35,963 nt of DNA from assembly GCF_900107165.1 (NCBI RefSeq), contig NZ_FNOY01000025.1, positions 1 to 35,963 of the forward strand, written 5' to 3'. Within the stretch, counting starts at the first letter, position 1; every line of letters starts with the position of its first letter. Source of the stretch: Nitrosomonas halophila. Its GTDB lineage: Bacteria > Pseudomonadota > Gammaproteobacteria > Burkholderiales > Nitrosomonadaceae. The notes beneath the pieces are model-generated. The model had not been told where the DNA came from and made no database searches. It saw nothing but the letters and a program-made list of their open reading frames with translations. This document shows positions 17,052 through 28,691 of this stretch, piece by piece. A program made the translations under genes and the position numbers.

Positions 17052-18968
17052 TCAAACTTCTGCTTCCTGAGTCGGCACTTCAGCTGCAGCAGGTTCGGCA
17101 GCTGGCTGTTTCTCGTCTTTGGCAGATTTGTCTTTATCTTGCGTCGGAGATTTCGGTGCTTGAGGCGGACGTGGTGGGCGACCCTCCATGATATCCTTGA
17201 TCTGGCCGCTGTCGATGGTTTCCCATTCAAGCAGCGCTTGTGTCATAGCCTCGATTTTGTCTTTGTTTTCCTCGATCAGCTTGCGTGCGAGCGCATATTG
17301 CTCATCGACGATACGCCGGATCTCGGTATCCACTTTCTGCATGGTCGCTTCACTCAGATTTTTGTGCGTGGTGACCGAGCGGCCGAGGAAAACCTCGCCT
17401 TCGTTTTCACCATAGACCATGGGTCCCAGTGCATCGGACATCCCCCATTGCGTGACCATTCTGCGGGCCGTATCGGTCGCGCGTTCGAAGTCGTTGGAAG
17501 CGCCCGTGGTCATCTGATGCATGAACACTTCTTCCGCAATCCGGCCACCGAACATGACGGCAAGGGTCTGCAGTATCTGATCACGATCCATGCTGAAGCG
17601 GTCCTCAGCAGGCAGTTGCATGGTGACACCCAGTGCACGGCCGCGCGGAATGATCGAGACTTTGTGAACCGGGTCGGTTTTCGGCAGCAGATAAGCGACC
17701 ACCGCATGCCCGGATTCATGATAGGCGGTGTTGCGCCGTTCGTTTTCCGGCATGACGACAGAGCGCCGTTCCGCACCCATCAGGATTTTGTCCTTGGCGC
17801 GTTCGAAGTCGTCCATATCGACCAGGCGTTTGCCAGACCGTGCGGCAAACAAGGCCGCCTCGTTGACCAGATTGGCCAGATCGGCGCCCGACATGCCAGG
17901 TGTTCCTCTGGCAAGAATGCTGGCTTGCACGTCCGGAGAAATGGGCACTTTGCGCATATGCACTTGCAGGATTTGCTCGCGGCCACGGATATCGGGAAGC
18001 GGCACGGTGACCTGTCTGTCGAAACGGCCTGGACGCAGTAATGCAGGATCCAGCACATCCGGACGGTTGGTTGCCGCGATCACGATGACGCCCATATTGC
18101 CTTCGAATCCGTCCATCTCGACCAGCAACTGATTCAGCGTTTGTTCGCGTTCATCGTTGCCACCGCCCAGTCCGGCGCCCCGTTGACGCCCGACGGCATC
18201 GATCTCATCGATGAAAATGATGCAGGGAGCATGTTTCTTGGCTTGCTCGAACATGTCTCTGACCCTGGAAGCACCCACCCCGACGAACATTTCGACGAAG
18301 TCGGAACCCGAAATACTGAAGAACGGCACTTTTGCCTCGCCGGCAATCGCACGCGCCAGCAGGGTTTTACCGGTACCGGGGTTGCCGCACATCAGCACGC
18401 CGCGTGGAATGCGTCCACCCAGTTTCTGGAATCTCGAGGGATCGCGCAAAAATTCCACCAACTCGGCAACTTCTTCCTTGGCCTCTTCACAGCCAGCCAC
18501 GTCAGCGAAAGTCACGTTGTTGTTTTTATGGTCGATCATACGGGCCTTGCTTTTTCCAAACGAGAAAGCACCCCCCCCTTTTCCGCCACCTTGCATCTGG
18601 CGCATAAAGAAAATCCAGACGGCGATCAGCAACAGCATCGGGAACCATGATACGAGCACGCTCATCAACATGGATGGCTCTTCTTCCGGTTTGGCTTCAA
18701 CAATGACGCCGGCCCGTAGAAGATCACTCACCAGCCAGGGATCGGAGGGCGAGTGCGTGATGAAGTGGCGGCCATCGGTTTTTGTACCTTTCAGTGTACG
18801 GCCGTCAATCACCACCTTGGCGATTCTGCCCTGGTTCATCTCGTTGATGAACTGTGAATATTCCATCGGCGGCTGTGGCGATTGCCTGGTGGTGAATTGA
18901 TTGAATACTGTCATCAGCACCAATGCAATCACCAGCCATATGGCCATGTTTTTAATCAAATTATTCAT
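17052..18968 (-). CDS. ftsH: ATP-dependent zinc metalloprotease FtsH
   Basis: A 638-residue inner-membrane AAA+ protease that degrades unneeded or misfolded membrane and regulatory proteins. Two membrane spans (8-24 and 101-122) flank a periplasmic domain. The AAA domain has Walker A GNPGTGKT (195-202), Walker B IIFIDEID (250-257) and the second region of homology [20 protein letters not shown] (295-314). The protease site is HESGH (417-421), with the expected downstream Asp in [10 protein letters not shown]. The Walker A has Asn where most FtsH have the first Pro. The C-terminus (about 595-638) is a Pro/Lys/Ala-rich tail. RBS GAGGAG lies 5 bases before the ATG. Confidence 0.97.
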   Translation of the reverse strand: MNNLIKNMAIWLVIALVLMTVFNQFTTRQSPQPPMEYSQFINEMNQGRIAKVVIDGRTLKGTKTDGRHFITHSPSDPWLVSDLLRAGVIVEAKPEEEPSMLMSVLVSWFPMLLLIAVWIFFMRQMQGGGKGGGAFSFGKSKARMIDHKNNNVTFADVAGCEEAKEEVAELVEFLRDPSRFQKLGGRIPRGVLMCGNPGTGKTLLARAIAGEAKVPFFSISGSDFVEMFVGVGASRVRDMFEQAKKHAPCIIFIDEIDAVGRQRGAGLGGGNDEREQTLNQLLVEMDGFEGNMGVIVIAATNRPDVLDPALLRPGRFDRQVTVPLPDIRGREQILQVHMRKVPISPDVQASILARGTPGMSGADLANLVNEAALFAARSGKRLVDMDDFERAKDKILMGAERRSVVMPENERRNTAYHESGHAVVAYLLPKTDPVHKVSIIPRGRALGVTMQLPAEDRFSMDRDQILQTLAVMFGGRIAEEVFMHQMTTGASNDFERATDTARRMVTQWGMSDALGPMVYGENEGEVFLGRSVTTHKNLSEATMQKVDTEIRRIVDEQYALARKLIEENKDKIEAMTQALLEWETIDSGQIKDIMEGRPPRPPQAPKSPTQDKDKSAKDEKQPAAEPAAAEVPTQEAEV

Positions 18969-19006
18969 AATAGCTCCTCAATATGCTTCTTGACGAAACC
19001 TAATGC

Positions 19007-19036
19007 ATTACAAACACATAGTTTCACTTTTTGCAA
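19007..19036 (-). promoter_or_regulatory. Candidate sigma-70 promoter of ftsH
   Basis: On the minus strand TTGCAA (-35) and TGTAAT (-10) are separated by 18 bp, 39-68 bases ahead of the ftsH ATG. No clear heat-shock sigma element was seen. Confidence 0.4.
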
Positions 19037-19205
19037 GATTATTTTTAGGGAAGCGCTGAACAAGCCGTCATGGATTGCTTCACTTCTTACAATTTTGACA
19101 AATCAAACAGCGTTTCATTTCCTTCGGCTGCAAAAAAGTGAAATGCCGCATATATCCAATGGATAAACTGAATCCAATTGAATGTTTGCTAGCCTTTTTT
19201 GCAGT

Positions 19206-19829
19206 CTAACAGATTATTTTTCTCAGTCCCAGTAAATATAGCTCTTTGCTCCGATCCCGCGAAGCCTTTGGTTTTCTTATCACAACCTTCTCAAAGCTGG
19301 CTTGCATTGATTGCCGGAAGGCTTCAAAGCTGGCACCTTGAAAGACTTTGACAAGGAAGTTTTTCCCGGGGTTCAAATGTTCTTGACAGAACAGCAGCGC
19401 GAGCTCGGCCAGATACATGGCATGTGCCTGGTCGCTGACACGGATGCCAGTGAGATTGGGGGCCATATCGGAAATGACCAGATCGGCCTGCCTGCCAGCG
19501 AGTGCCTGCTTGAGCGTGCCCAGTACCTCGTCCTCGCGGAAGTCGCCCTGAATGAATGTCACACCTGCTAACGGCTGCATGGGAAGCATATCAAGTGCGA
19601 AAACATGGCCTTGTTCGCCGACCTGCTCGCGCGCGACCTGTGACCAGCTGCCGGGAGCCGCGCCGAGGTCGACGACCGTCATGCCGCGCGCAAACAGCGT
19701 GTCACGTTCGGCGATTTCTTGCAATTTATAGGCGGCACGCGAACGATAGCCCTCATGCTGCGCCCTCCGGACAAAGCTGTCATTCACATGGGCTTTCATC
19801 CAGGCTTTGCTGGTTTTGGCGGGTTTCAT
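19206..19829 (-). CDS. rlmE: 23S rRNA (uridine-2'-O)-methyltransferase RlmE (FtsJ/RrmJ)
   Basis: A 207-residue SAM-dependent methyltransferase that modifies U2552 in the A loop of 23S rRNA. The SAM-binding motif is VVDLGAAPGSWSQVA (52-66). The K-D-K-E catalytic set is visible as Lys35, Asp121 (SDMAPN), Lys161 (LVKVFQG) and Glu196 (SKELYLLG). rlmE next to ftsH and yhbY is a common arrangement. It is divergent from yhbY with only 35 bases between the start codons, so the two promoters must overlap the opposing genes. RBS is weak. Confidence 0.96.
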   Translation of the reverse strand: MKPAKTSKAWMKAHVNDSFVRRAQHEGYRSRAAYKLQEIAERDTLFARGMTVVDLGAAPGSWSQVAREQVGEQGHVFALDMLPMQPLAGVTFIQGDFREDEVLGTLKQALAGRQADLVISDMAPNLTGIRVSDQAHAMYLAELALLFCQEHLNPGKNFLVKVFQGASFEAFRQSMQASFEKVVIRKPKASRDRSKELYLLGLRKIIC

Positions 19830-19864
19830 CGGGTAGAATCCAGTATTTTTCAGAAAGTGGTTTT

Positions 19865-20224
19865 ATGCTTGAACTTGATATGGCACAGCGCCGGTTGCTG
19901 ACGGCTAACGCGCATCATCTCAACCCGATCGTCATGATCGGCAAGGATGGATTGACAGCAGGTGTGATCAGTGAACTCGACAGGGGGCTGACCAAGCATG
20001 AACTGATCAAGGTCAAGGTCCTCGACGATGACCGGGCACACCGAGAGGCATTGATGGAGCAAATCTGCCAGTCACTGCATGCAGCGCCTGTCAAGCTGAT
20101 TGGCAAAATACTAATTATATACCGTCCCAAGCCGGAAGAAACCGAAGACGCTCCCGTGGCCAAACCGGCCAAGCCCAAGGGACGAAGCAAAAAACCCACC
20201 CCCGGCAGACGGCGGCCAGCCTGA
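19865..20224 (+). CDS. yhbY: YhbY-type ribosome-assembly RNA-binding protein (CRM domain)
   Basis: A 119-residue protein. The CRM domain occupies about 8-95, with the fold-defining loop MIGKDGLTAGVISELDRGL and the strand HELIKVKVLDDD. The family binds pre-50S ribosomal particles. The start at 19865 (MLELDMAQRR) matches the family; the open frame extends far upstream through rlmE, but that part is a shadow. The C-terminal tail (about 98-119) is Lys/Pro/Arg-rich and probably disordered, making the protein somewhat longer than the roughly 97-residue E. coli form. A TAGAAT -10-like hexamer lies at 19834-19839. Confidence 0.92.
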   Translation: MLELDMAQRRLLTANAHHLNPIVMIGKDGLTAGVISELDRGLTKHELIKVKVLDDDRAHREALMEQICQSLHAAPVKLIGKILIIYRPKPEETEDAPVAKPAKPKGRSKKPTPGRRRPA

Positions 20225-20235
20225 CCTGCGTGGAT

Positions 20236-20459
20236 ATCACGAATGATTGAGCGGGGGTGCTTGCTTTGTTTGTTTTAATCGTGCGGTGCGTGAACCGGAG
20301 GTAGCCGGTCGGTCCCGGTTGAAGTCAAGCCGCAGCAGTCAGCGTAGGGTGCACCTGTGCACCGTCAAACACTCGGCCCATGGCAGCCAGCCGTCACACA
20401 GCAAAAGCCGGTGCACAGGTGCACCCTACGGGGCGGCTGTTCCGCGACTGGTTCTGATA
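20236..20459. repeat. Composite repeat unit (AACCACG left-arm remnant plus palindrome)
   Basis: Begins with a decayed left arm (ATCACGAATGATTGAG) followed by the T-rich TTGCTTTGTTTGTTTTAATC segment, a GGTCCCGGTTGAAG stretch, and then the GTAGGGTGCACC palindrome and GGGGCGGCTGTTCCGC tail. The same series of modules recurs at 28087-28331 and 28332-28560. It follows the yhbY stop directly. Confidence 0.7.
20343..20430. repeat. Perfect 22-bp inverted repeat with 44-nt loop
   Basis: The left arm 20343-20364 (CGTAGGGTGCACCTGTGCAC and two more bases) is the exact reverse complement of the right arm 20409-20430. The loop contains ACTCGGCCCATGGCAGCCAG and GCAAAAGC, shared with the copies near 28217 and 28461. 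Each arm is itself partly palindromic (GGTGCACC). Confidence 0.85.
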
Positions 20460-20462
20460 AAT

Positions 20463-20610
20463 AACCACGAATACACACGAACGATTGGGTAGGGGTGCTC
20501 GCTTCATATGTTTTTATCTAGCGGCGGGTGAATAGGTCATGCCAGTCTGGTTGCGGAATATAGCCTAGGCCAATTTAAGTATTCGTATGCATTCGTGTCC
20601 ATTCGTGGTT
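20463..20610. repeat. AACCACG family repeat, upstream of greA terminus
   Basis: A 148-bp copy. The left arm has lost one 10-bp unit (AACCACGAATACACACGAAC); the right arm ATTCGTATGCATTCGTGTCC then ATTCGTGGTT is complete. A further AACCACGAATT half-site follows at 20630-20640, just before the greA stop. Confidence 0.8.
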
Positions 20611-20646
20611 CGAGCCGTGGTTCAAACCCAACCACGAATTGCCGAA

Positions 20647-21123
20647 CTAGACGTATCTGACGTCCAGTATTTCGTATTCCCGGATGCCGCCGGGTGCCTG
20701 AACCTCGGCAATATCTCCTGCATACTTGCCGATCAGCGCGCGCGCGATCGGTGAGCTGATCGAGATTTTGCTTTCCTTGATATCGGCTTCATCATCGCCG
20801 ACGATCTGGTAAGTGACTGTGGCGTCGCTGTCCAGGTCCTTGAGATCGACTGTGGCGCCAAACACGCATGCACCATCCGCATCCAGCTGGGTGGGGTTGA
20901 TGATTTGCGCGTTGGATAGCTTGCTCTCCAGTTCGGCGATTCGCCCTTCAATGAATCCCTGCTTTTCCTTGGCGGCATCATACTCGGCATTTTCGGACAG
21001 GTCGCCATGAGAACGGGCCTCCGCGATAGCGGCAATCACAGCCGGGCGGTGAACGGTTTTCATTTCATGCAACTCTGCGCGCAGCTTTTCCGCGCCAGAT
21101 AGGGTGATAGGGATAGCGTTCAT
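20647..21123 (-). CDS. greA: Transcription elongation factor GreA
   Basis: A 158-residue factor that enters the secondary channel of RNA polymerase and stimulates cleavage of backtracked RNA. The N-terminal coiled coil includes the tip sequence [18 protein letters not shown], with its acidic catalytic pair; the C-terminal FKBP-like domain ends [20 protein letters not shown]...[10 protein letters not shown]. Length equals the family. It lies downstream of carB on the same strand after a 327-base gap, as often in betaproteobacteria. Confidence 0.96.
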   Translation of the reverse strand: MNAIPITLSGAEKLRAELHEMKTVHRPAVIAAIAEARSHGDLSENAEYDAAKEKQGFIEGRIAELESKLSNAQIINPTQLDADGACVFGATVDLKDLDSDATVTYQIVGDDEADIKESKISISSPIARALIGKYAGDIAEVQAPGGIREYEILDVRYV

Positions 21124-21450
21124 AACTACTTTACTCTTCTCATAATAAGGATCTTAAATATCAGGCTCAGTCATCAGCCATGCGGAACCGGCGAGTGATC
21201 GTTGATCAATGCAAAACTGCGATAACCCGTCTATTTCTGAAGCCGATGTAGTGAGCCTGGTTGCTGGATGTGTTTCCTGATTGCGCGCCTGCAAAAAAAT
21301 CATTCCGTTTCCCGATAGCAACAACGCCAGTTTGTGTCGCGTGCTGCTTGCCGTGGTGGGCCTGCTTCAAAAACAGGTTGTCAGACTATCGGATTTTTCA
21401 GAGGTTTTCTCACATGCGCCAAAGAAACGTTGGATAGGAGTTATTCTTGC
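21124..21450. other. carB-greA intergenic region
   Basis: About 330 bases without a gene. Includes the greA leader (AAGAG-rich before the ATG). I see no strong terminator, repeat or conserved RNA, so greA may be transcribed both from carAB and from its own promoter. Confidence 0.4.
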
Positions 21451-24648
<3,198 letters not shown>

Positions 24649-24676
24649 TTAGGATCGGGTCAAGTAGCCTGTTCAT

Positions 24677-25819
24677 TCAGGCGCGGTGTTGTGCCATGTG
24701 GCGGATAAAACGGTCGAACAAATAATCGACATCATGCGGTCCCGGGCTCGCTTCGGGATGGCCCTGGAAGCAGAAAGCCGGGCGGTCCGTCAGTTCGAAT
24801 CCCTGCAAGCTGCTGTCGAACAGCGAACTGTGCGTCACCCGCGCGTTGCCGGGCAGGGTGTCGCCATCCACGGCGAAGCCGTGATTCTGGCTGGTGATCA
24901 TGACGCGGGCATTATCGATGTCCTGCACCGGATGATTCGCGCCATGATGACCGAATTTCATTTTGATCGTCCTGGCACCGATCGCCAGCGCCAGAATCTG
25001 GTGGCCGAGGCAAATGCCGAACAGCGGCACCTGCTTGTCCAGCAGCACCCGGGTGGTGGCAATCGCATATTCGCAGGGCTCCGGATCGCCGGGGCCATTG
25101 GAAAGCAGCACGCCATCGGGCTGCGCGGCCAGCAGCGCGTCGGCGGACGTGCGCGCCGGATAGACTGTCACCCGGCAACCGCGCGCCACCAGCTTGCGCA
25201 GAATGGTGCGCTTGACGCCGAAATCCAGTACCGCGACACGGAAGCGGCTGTCGCCCGGAGCACGATAACCGGTGGTGCCGGTCCATTCGCCCTCATCGAA
25301 TGTCCAGGGCTGCTCGCAGCTGACCACGCGCGCCAGATCCATGCCGGCCAGGCCCGGAAAGGCCTGCGCCTGGCGCAGCGCCTCGGCCTCGTCGACGTTG
25401 CCAGCCATCAGGCAGCCCGCCTGGGCACCCTTTTCCCGCAGGATGCGGGTCAGCTTGCGGGTATCGATACCGGCAATGGCGATCACCCCATGTTGCTTGA
25501 GAAAATCCGGCAGCGACTGGCGGCTGCGCCAATTGCTGAAAACCGGCGGCAGGTCGCGAATCACCAGCCCGGCCGCATGCACGGTCGAGCCGGTGGTGGA
25601 TTCGATATCTTCTGGGTTGGTGCCCGTATTGCCGATATGCGGATAGGTCAACGTGACTATCTGCCGGCAATAGGAGGGGTCGGTGAGAATTTCCTGATAA
25701 CCGGTCATGGCGGTATTGAAAGCTACCTCGCCGGTGGTAATGCCTTCCGCGCCAATGGCGTCGCCATAAAAAATGGTGCCATCAGCCAGGACAAGCAAAG
25801 CGCGCGGATGGTCAGACAC
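24677..25819 (-). CDS. carA: Carbamoyl-phosphate synthase small (glutaminase) subunit
   Basis: A 380-residue class I glutamine amidotransferase that releases ammonia to CarB. The likely start is GTG at 25819 ([14 protein letters not shown]), 5 bases after GAGGA; the longer frame begins with TTG at 25831 and overlaps that RBS. The N-terminal half has [17 protein letters not shown]. The catalytic triad is visible: Cys270 in [10 protein letters not shown], and His354 and Glu356 in [13 protein letters not shown], counted from the GTG. The aspartate-transcarbamylase genes are not nearby. Confidence 0.96.
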   Translation of the reverse strand: MSDHPRALLVLADGTIFYGDAIGAEGITTGEVAFNTAMTGYQEILTDPSYCRQIVTLTYPHIGNTGTNPEDIESTTGSTVHAAGLVIRDLPPVFSNWRSRQSLPDFLKQHGVIAIAGIDTRKLTRILREKGAQAGCLMAGNVDEAEALRQAQAFPGLAGMDLARVVSCEQPWTFDEGEWTGTTGYRAPGDSRFRVAVLDFGVKRTILRKLVARGCRVTVYPARTSADALLAAQPDGVLLSNGPGDPEPCEYAIATTRVLLDKQVPLFGICLGHQILALAIGARTIKMKFGHHGANHPVQDIDNARVMITSQNHGFAVDGDTLPGNARVTHSSLFDSSLQGFELTDRPAFCFQGHPEASPGPHDVDYLFDRFIRHMAQHRA

Positions 25820-25903
25820 GGGATTCCTCAATATTTTTTGTGGTACGCGGACGTAAAAAATGCGGGTTGAAATGATGAAAAAGAACTAATCCCGCTTGCG
25901 CAA

Positions 25904-25932
25904 ATTATACGTGAGAAGCAGCGGCTTTTCCA
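25904..25932 (-). promoter_or_regulatory. Candidate carAB promoter
   Basis: On the minus strand a perfect TATAAT (25909 to 25904) is preceded at 17 bp by TGGAAA as a weak -35. It lies 85 bases before the carA GTG and only 17 bases from the start of the repeat block at 25949. Confidence 0.5.
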
Positions 25933-25948
25933 GAAGCGGCTGCTTGGG

Positions 25949-26380
25949 AACCACGAATGGACGCGAATACACACGAATGCACTTCGAAGCCATCTTTGCG
26001 GGCGTAGCGAAGCCAGCGTAGGGTGCGCACGCGCACCGTTCGGGCAATGGTGGCAAGATGAAAGCGCGGTGGCCGATCTGGTGGTGGTGAAAAATTGGAA
26101 CCACGAATGGACACGAATACACACGAATGATTGGGTGGAGACGCCTGCTCTGTTGTTTTTTGTCGCGCGGCGGGTGAGCGGGTGAAAGCCGGTTTGGTTG
26201 GTGATGGACTACAGTTGAGGCTGTTTTTCACTATTCATGTCCATTCGTGTGCATTCGTGGTTGCAAAGAATCAAGAATGACCACCGAAGCCAGCCAGGCA
26301 GGCGATTCCAGTCAAACATCCGGCCCACGGCGGCCAGTCGTCATGCAGCAAAAGCCGGTGCGCAAGCGCACCCTTACCCA
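25949..26380. repeat. Nested repeat block upstream of hipBA
   Basis: Contains a lone AACCACG left arm (25949-25979), a lone left arm of the palindrome (26017-26038, variant GTAGGGTGCGCACGCGCACC), an intact AACCACG element (26099-26262) and, after it, the palindrome loop plus right arm (26320-26376). The AACCACG element therefore appears to sit inside or beside a split palindrome copy. No gene is present from 25832 to 26487. Confidence 0.75.
26099..26262. repeat. Intact AACCACG family element (164 bp)
   Basis: The left arm has AACCACGAATGGACACGAAT then ACACACGAATG: three CACGAAT units exactly 10 bp apart. The right arm is the inverse with its outermost ATTCGTGGTT ending at 26262. Sequence beyond the right arm (GCAAAGAATCAAGAATGA) is shared with 28631-28648, so the duplicated unit is larger than the element. 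Confidence 0.85.
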
Positions 26381-26405
26381 TCGAGGGAATTTAGACCTGG
26401 CTGTG

Positions 26406-26480
26406 GTTGCTAGTAGGCAATATATATGTTGCTCGCGCGCAATAAAGCAACTAATATGTTGCTATAGATATTGAAGCAAC
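26406..26480 (+). promoter_or_regulatory. Probable HipB operator array
   Basis: GTTGC/GCAAC half-sites recur at 26406, 26428, 26447, 26458 and 26476 in the AT-rich leader of hipB. GCAAC-TAATAT-GTTGC (26447-26462) is a palindrome, and ATATGTTGC...GCAACATAT is a 9-bp inverted repeat ending 5 bases before the hipB ATG. HipB-type antitoxins autorepress through such sites; the assignment here is by pattern and position. Confidence 0.55.
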
Positions 26481-26487
26481 ATATATT

Positions 26488-26811
26488 ATGAGCGACCTTT
26501 TACAGCAACTAAAAAAACGCCGTTTGGCGCTTGGTCTCAAACAGAGCGATATGATGCGCCGTGTGGGGATTTCGCGGCAGCAATATCAGCGTTTGGAGGC
26601 CAAAGGTAATCCGAGGCTGGATACGCTGACGTTGATTGCCAAGGGCCTCAATAGCGAGATCATGCTCATTCCCAAAGAAAAACTGGGTGCCGTTCTGGCA
26701 GTGCTTGAAAGCACTGATACTGAACTGCCCCAGCAATCACCGGGGACAGTCAAAGTCACAAAAACCTTGTCAGACGACCCATGGCAGGATTTGCTGGGAG
26801 ATGATCAATGA
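26488..26811 (+). CDS. hipB: HipB-like antitoxin, XRE-family regulator
   Basis: A 107-residue protein with a helix-turn-helix at about 7-50 (KKRRLALGLKQSDMMRRVGI then SRQQYQRLEAKG). The C-terminal tail (about 70-107) is Ser/Thr/Pro-rich and ends DPWQDLLGDDQ, probably the flexible part that contacts or is degraded with the complex. HipB antitoxins neutralise HipA and repress their own operon. Overlaps hipA by 4 bases (ATGA). No Shine-Dalgarno is visible because the leader is taken up by operator-like repeats. Named by its pairing with HipA. Confidence 0.85.
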   Translation: MSDLLQQLKKRRLALGLKQSDMMRRVGISRQQYQRLEAKGNPRLDTLTLIAKGLNSEIMLIPKEKLGAVLAVLESTDTELPQQSPGTVKVTKTLSDDPWQDLLGDDQ

Positions 26812-28082
26812 CAAGCAGCCGGACCGAAGAGATCAATGTTCTCAGGCTGACCCTGCACCGCCGGTTAGTGGGCTACCTGACAGGGTTTCGCAATGGCCGG
26901 AATGTGCTGAACTTTGCCGATGACTATAGGGCTGACGCAGCTCGCCCGACATTCAGCTTGATTACGCATCCCAGCTTTCCGCATGCTGACAAGCTCATGG
27001 GCGAACCATGGGTTAGGAGGCAACGGCTGCATCCCACATTGTCAAATCTGTTGCCGGAAGGCGCTCTCAGGGAGCTGATTGCGCAGGGACTGAAGGTTTA
27101 CATCGATAACGAATTTCATATCCTGTCCCACCTGGGCCGGGATTTGCCCGGTGCTTTGGTTGCTGAGCCCATGGAGCCGGATGAAGTGCCCGGCAGTATT
27201 CTCGCTGCGCACGGCAACGCCAAGGCAGTCAAATTTGAAAATATTGTGCGGGAGAATAAATTTTCCCTGGCTGGCGTGCAGATGAAATTTTCAATGAAGG
27301 CTAGGGACGGCAGATACAATTTATCTAAAGGTGATGTGCTTGGTGACTGGATCATCAAAACGCCTTCAACAAGACATAAGGATGTTCCGGTAAACGAGTA
27401 CACGGCCATGACGCTCGCCTCGTTGATCGGGGTCGATATCCCTGAAATGAAGCTGGTTGAACTGGATAAACTTGATGATTTGCCACAAATAAATTTACCT
27501 GATGAGAACTGGGCATTCGCAATCAAGCGGTTTGATCGTGAAAGAGAGCAGCGTATTCACATGGAGGATTTTGCTCAAGTATTGGTGAAATATCCTTACG
27601 AGAAATATGACGCTGCCAACTACGAGCAAATTGGGAGAATTCTTTACCAATTTTCTGGTGACGCACTGACCGATACCCAGCAGTTCGCCAGGCGGCTGCT
27701 GGTTAACATTCTCCTGGCCAATGGCGATGCCCATTTGAAAAACTGGAGCCTGCTCTACCCTGATCAAACTACACCGAGACTCTCTCCCGCATACGATATC
27801 GTTACCACAAATGTGTATATCGAAGGGGAGAAGCGCTACGCACTCAACCTCGGCGGCTCAAAGGAGTGGTATGGCGCATCGTATGCCAATTTTGAATATT
27901 GGGCGAAAAAATCCGGCATTCCGTGGCGTGCGATAAAGCCACATATCGATGATGCCATGGAAAGCGCTCGAAGCCTTTGGCCCGAAGCGCTTAAAAACTT
28001 GCCAATGAACGAAGCACACAAGCAAAAACTCAGCGAGCACTGGCGCAAGCTCCACCGCGATTTTCAAATCAAGTGTGACTGA
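26808..28082 (+). CDS. hipA: HipA-like serine/threonine kinase toxin
   Basis: A 424-residue HipA-family kinase. E. coli HipA phosphorylates glutamyl-tRNA synthetase and causes dormancy; the target here is unknown. The N-subdomain 1 (about 10-120) precedes the kinase core: G-loop-like LAGVQMKFSM (154-163), IIKTPS with Lys184, NEYTAM with Glu197, the catalytic loop NGDAHLKNWS (Asp307) and the metal-binding SPAYD (Asp330). Length is close to E. coli HipA (440). All expected kinase residues are present, so it looks active. Translationally coupled to hipB. Repeat arrays begin 5 bases after its stop. Confidence 0.9.
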   Translation: MTSSRTEEINVLRLTLHRRLVGYLTGFRNGRNVLNFADDYRADAARPTFSLITHPSFPHADKLMGEPWVRRQRLHPTLSNLLPEGALRELIAQGLKVYIDNEFHILSHLGRDLPGALVAEPMEPDEVPGSILAAHGNAKAVKFENIVRENKFSLAGVQMKFSMKARDGRYNLSKGDVLGDWIIKTPSTRHKDVPVNEYTAMTLASLIGVDIPEMKLVELDKLDDLPQINLPDENWAFAIKRFDREREQRIHMEDFAQVLVKYPYEKYDAANYEQIGRILYQFSGDALTDTQQFARRLLVNILLANGDAHLKNWSLLYPDQTTPRLSPAYDIVTTNVYIEGEKRYALNLGGSKEWYGASYANFEYWAKKSGIPWRAIKPHIDDAMESARSLWPEALKNLPMNEAHKQKLSEHWRKLHRDFQIKCD

Positions 28083-28086
28083 TTGG

Positions 28087-28331
28087 AACCACGAATGGAC
28101 ACGAATACACACGAATGATTGGGTGGGGGTGTTTGCTTTATTTGTTTTAATCATGAGGTGAGTGGATGGGCGATAGCCGGTCTGGTGCCGGTTGAAGTAA
28201 AGCCGCAGCAGTCAGTGTAGGGTGCACCTGTGCACCGTCAAACATCCGGCCCATGGCGGCCAGCCGTCGCACAGCAAAAGCCGGTGCACGGGTGCACCCT
28301 ACGGGGCGGCTGTTCCGCTACTGGTTTTGAT
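28087..28331. repeat. Composite repeat unit 1 downstream of hipA
   Basis: AACCACG left arm with all three CACGAAT units, a T-rich GTTTGCTTTATTTGTTTTAA segment, GGTCTGGTGCCGGTTGAAG, then the palindrome with arms 28217-28237 and 28282-28302 (one mismatch) and the GGGGCGGCTGTTCCGC tail. It is followed head-to-tail by a second copy. No right arm is present in this unit. Confidence 0.8.
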
Positions 28332-28630
28332 AACCACGAATGGACACGAATACGCACGAATGATTGGGTGGGGGATGTTTGCTTTATTTGTTTAATCGTG
28401 TGGTGGGTGGATGGGCGATAGCCGGTCTGGTGCCGGTTGAAAAAGCCGCAGCAGTCAGCAAGGGTGCACCTGTGCACCGTCAAACATCCGGCCCATGGCG
28501 GCCAGCCGCCGCGCAGCAAAAGCCGGTGCACGGGTGCACCCTACGGGGCGGGCGAGTGGGTGATGACCGGTTTGGTGGAGGATAAAAGACAGCCGCAGCT
28601 ATTTTTCACTATTCGTGTCCATTCGTGGTT
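28332..28630. repeat. Composite repeat unit 2 with terminal right arm
   Basis: A near copy of the preceding unit: left arm from 28332, palindrome arms near 28461-28480 and 28524-28544. It then continues into the distal part of a normal AACCACG element (GATGACCGGTTTGGTGGAGG) and the right arm ATTCGTGTCCATTCGTGGTT ending at 28630. The whole gap 28083-28691 is repeat DNA; the frames in it are not genes. Confidence 0.8.
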
Positions 28631-28691
28631 GCAAAGAATCAAGAATGATCACCGAAGCCATCCAGGCGGGCGATTCTGTCCCTGCCATTTT

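Noticed and set aside
26099..26130. CRISPR-like regular repetition (CACGAAT every 10 bp)
   Set aside because: Units are 7-10 bp without spacers, only three per arm and mirrored on the other arm; no cas genes. It is a repeat-element arm, not an array.
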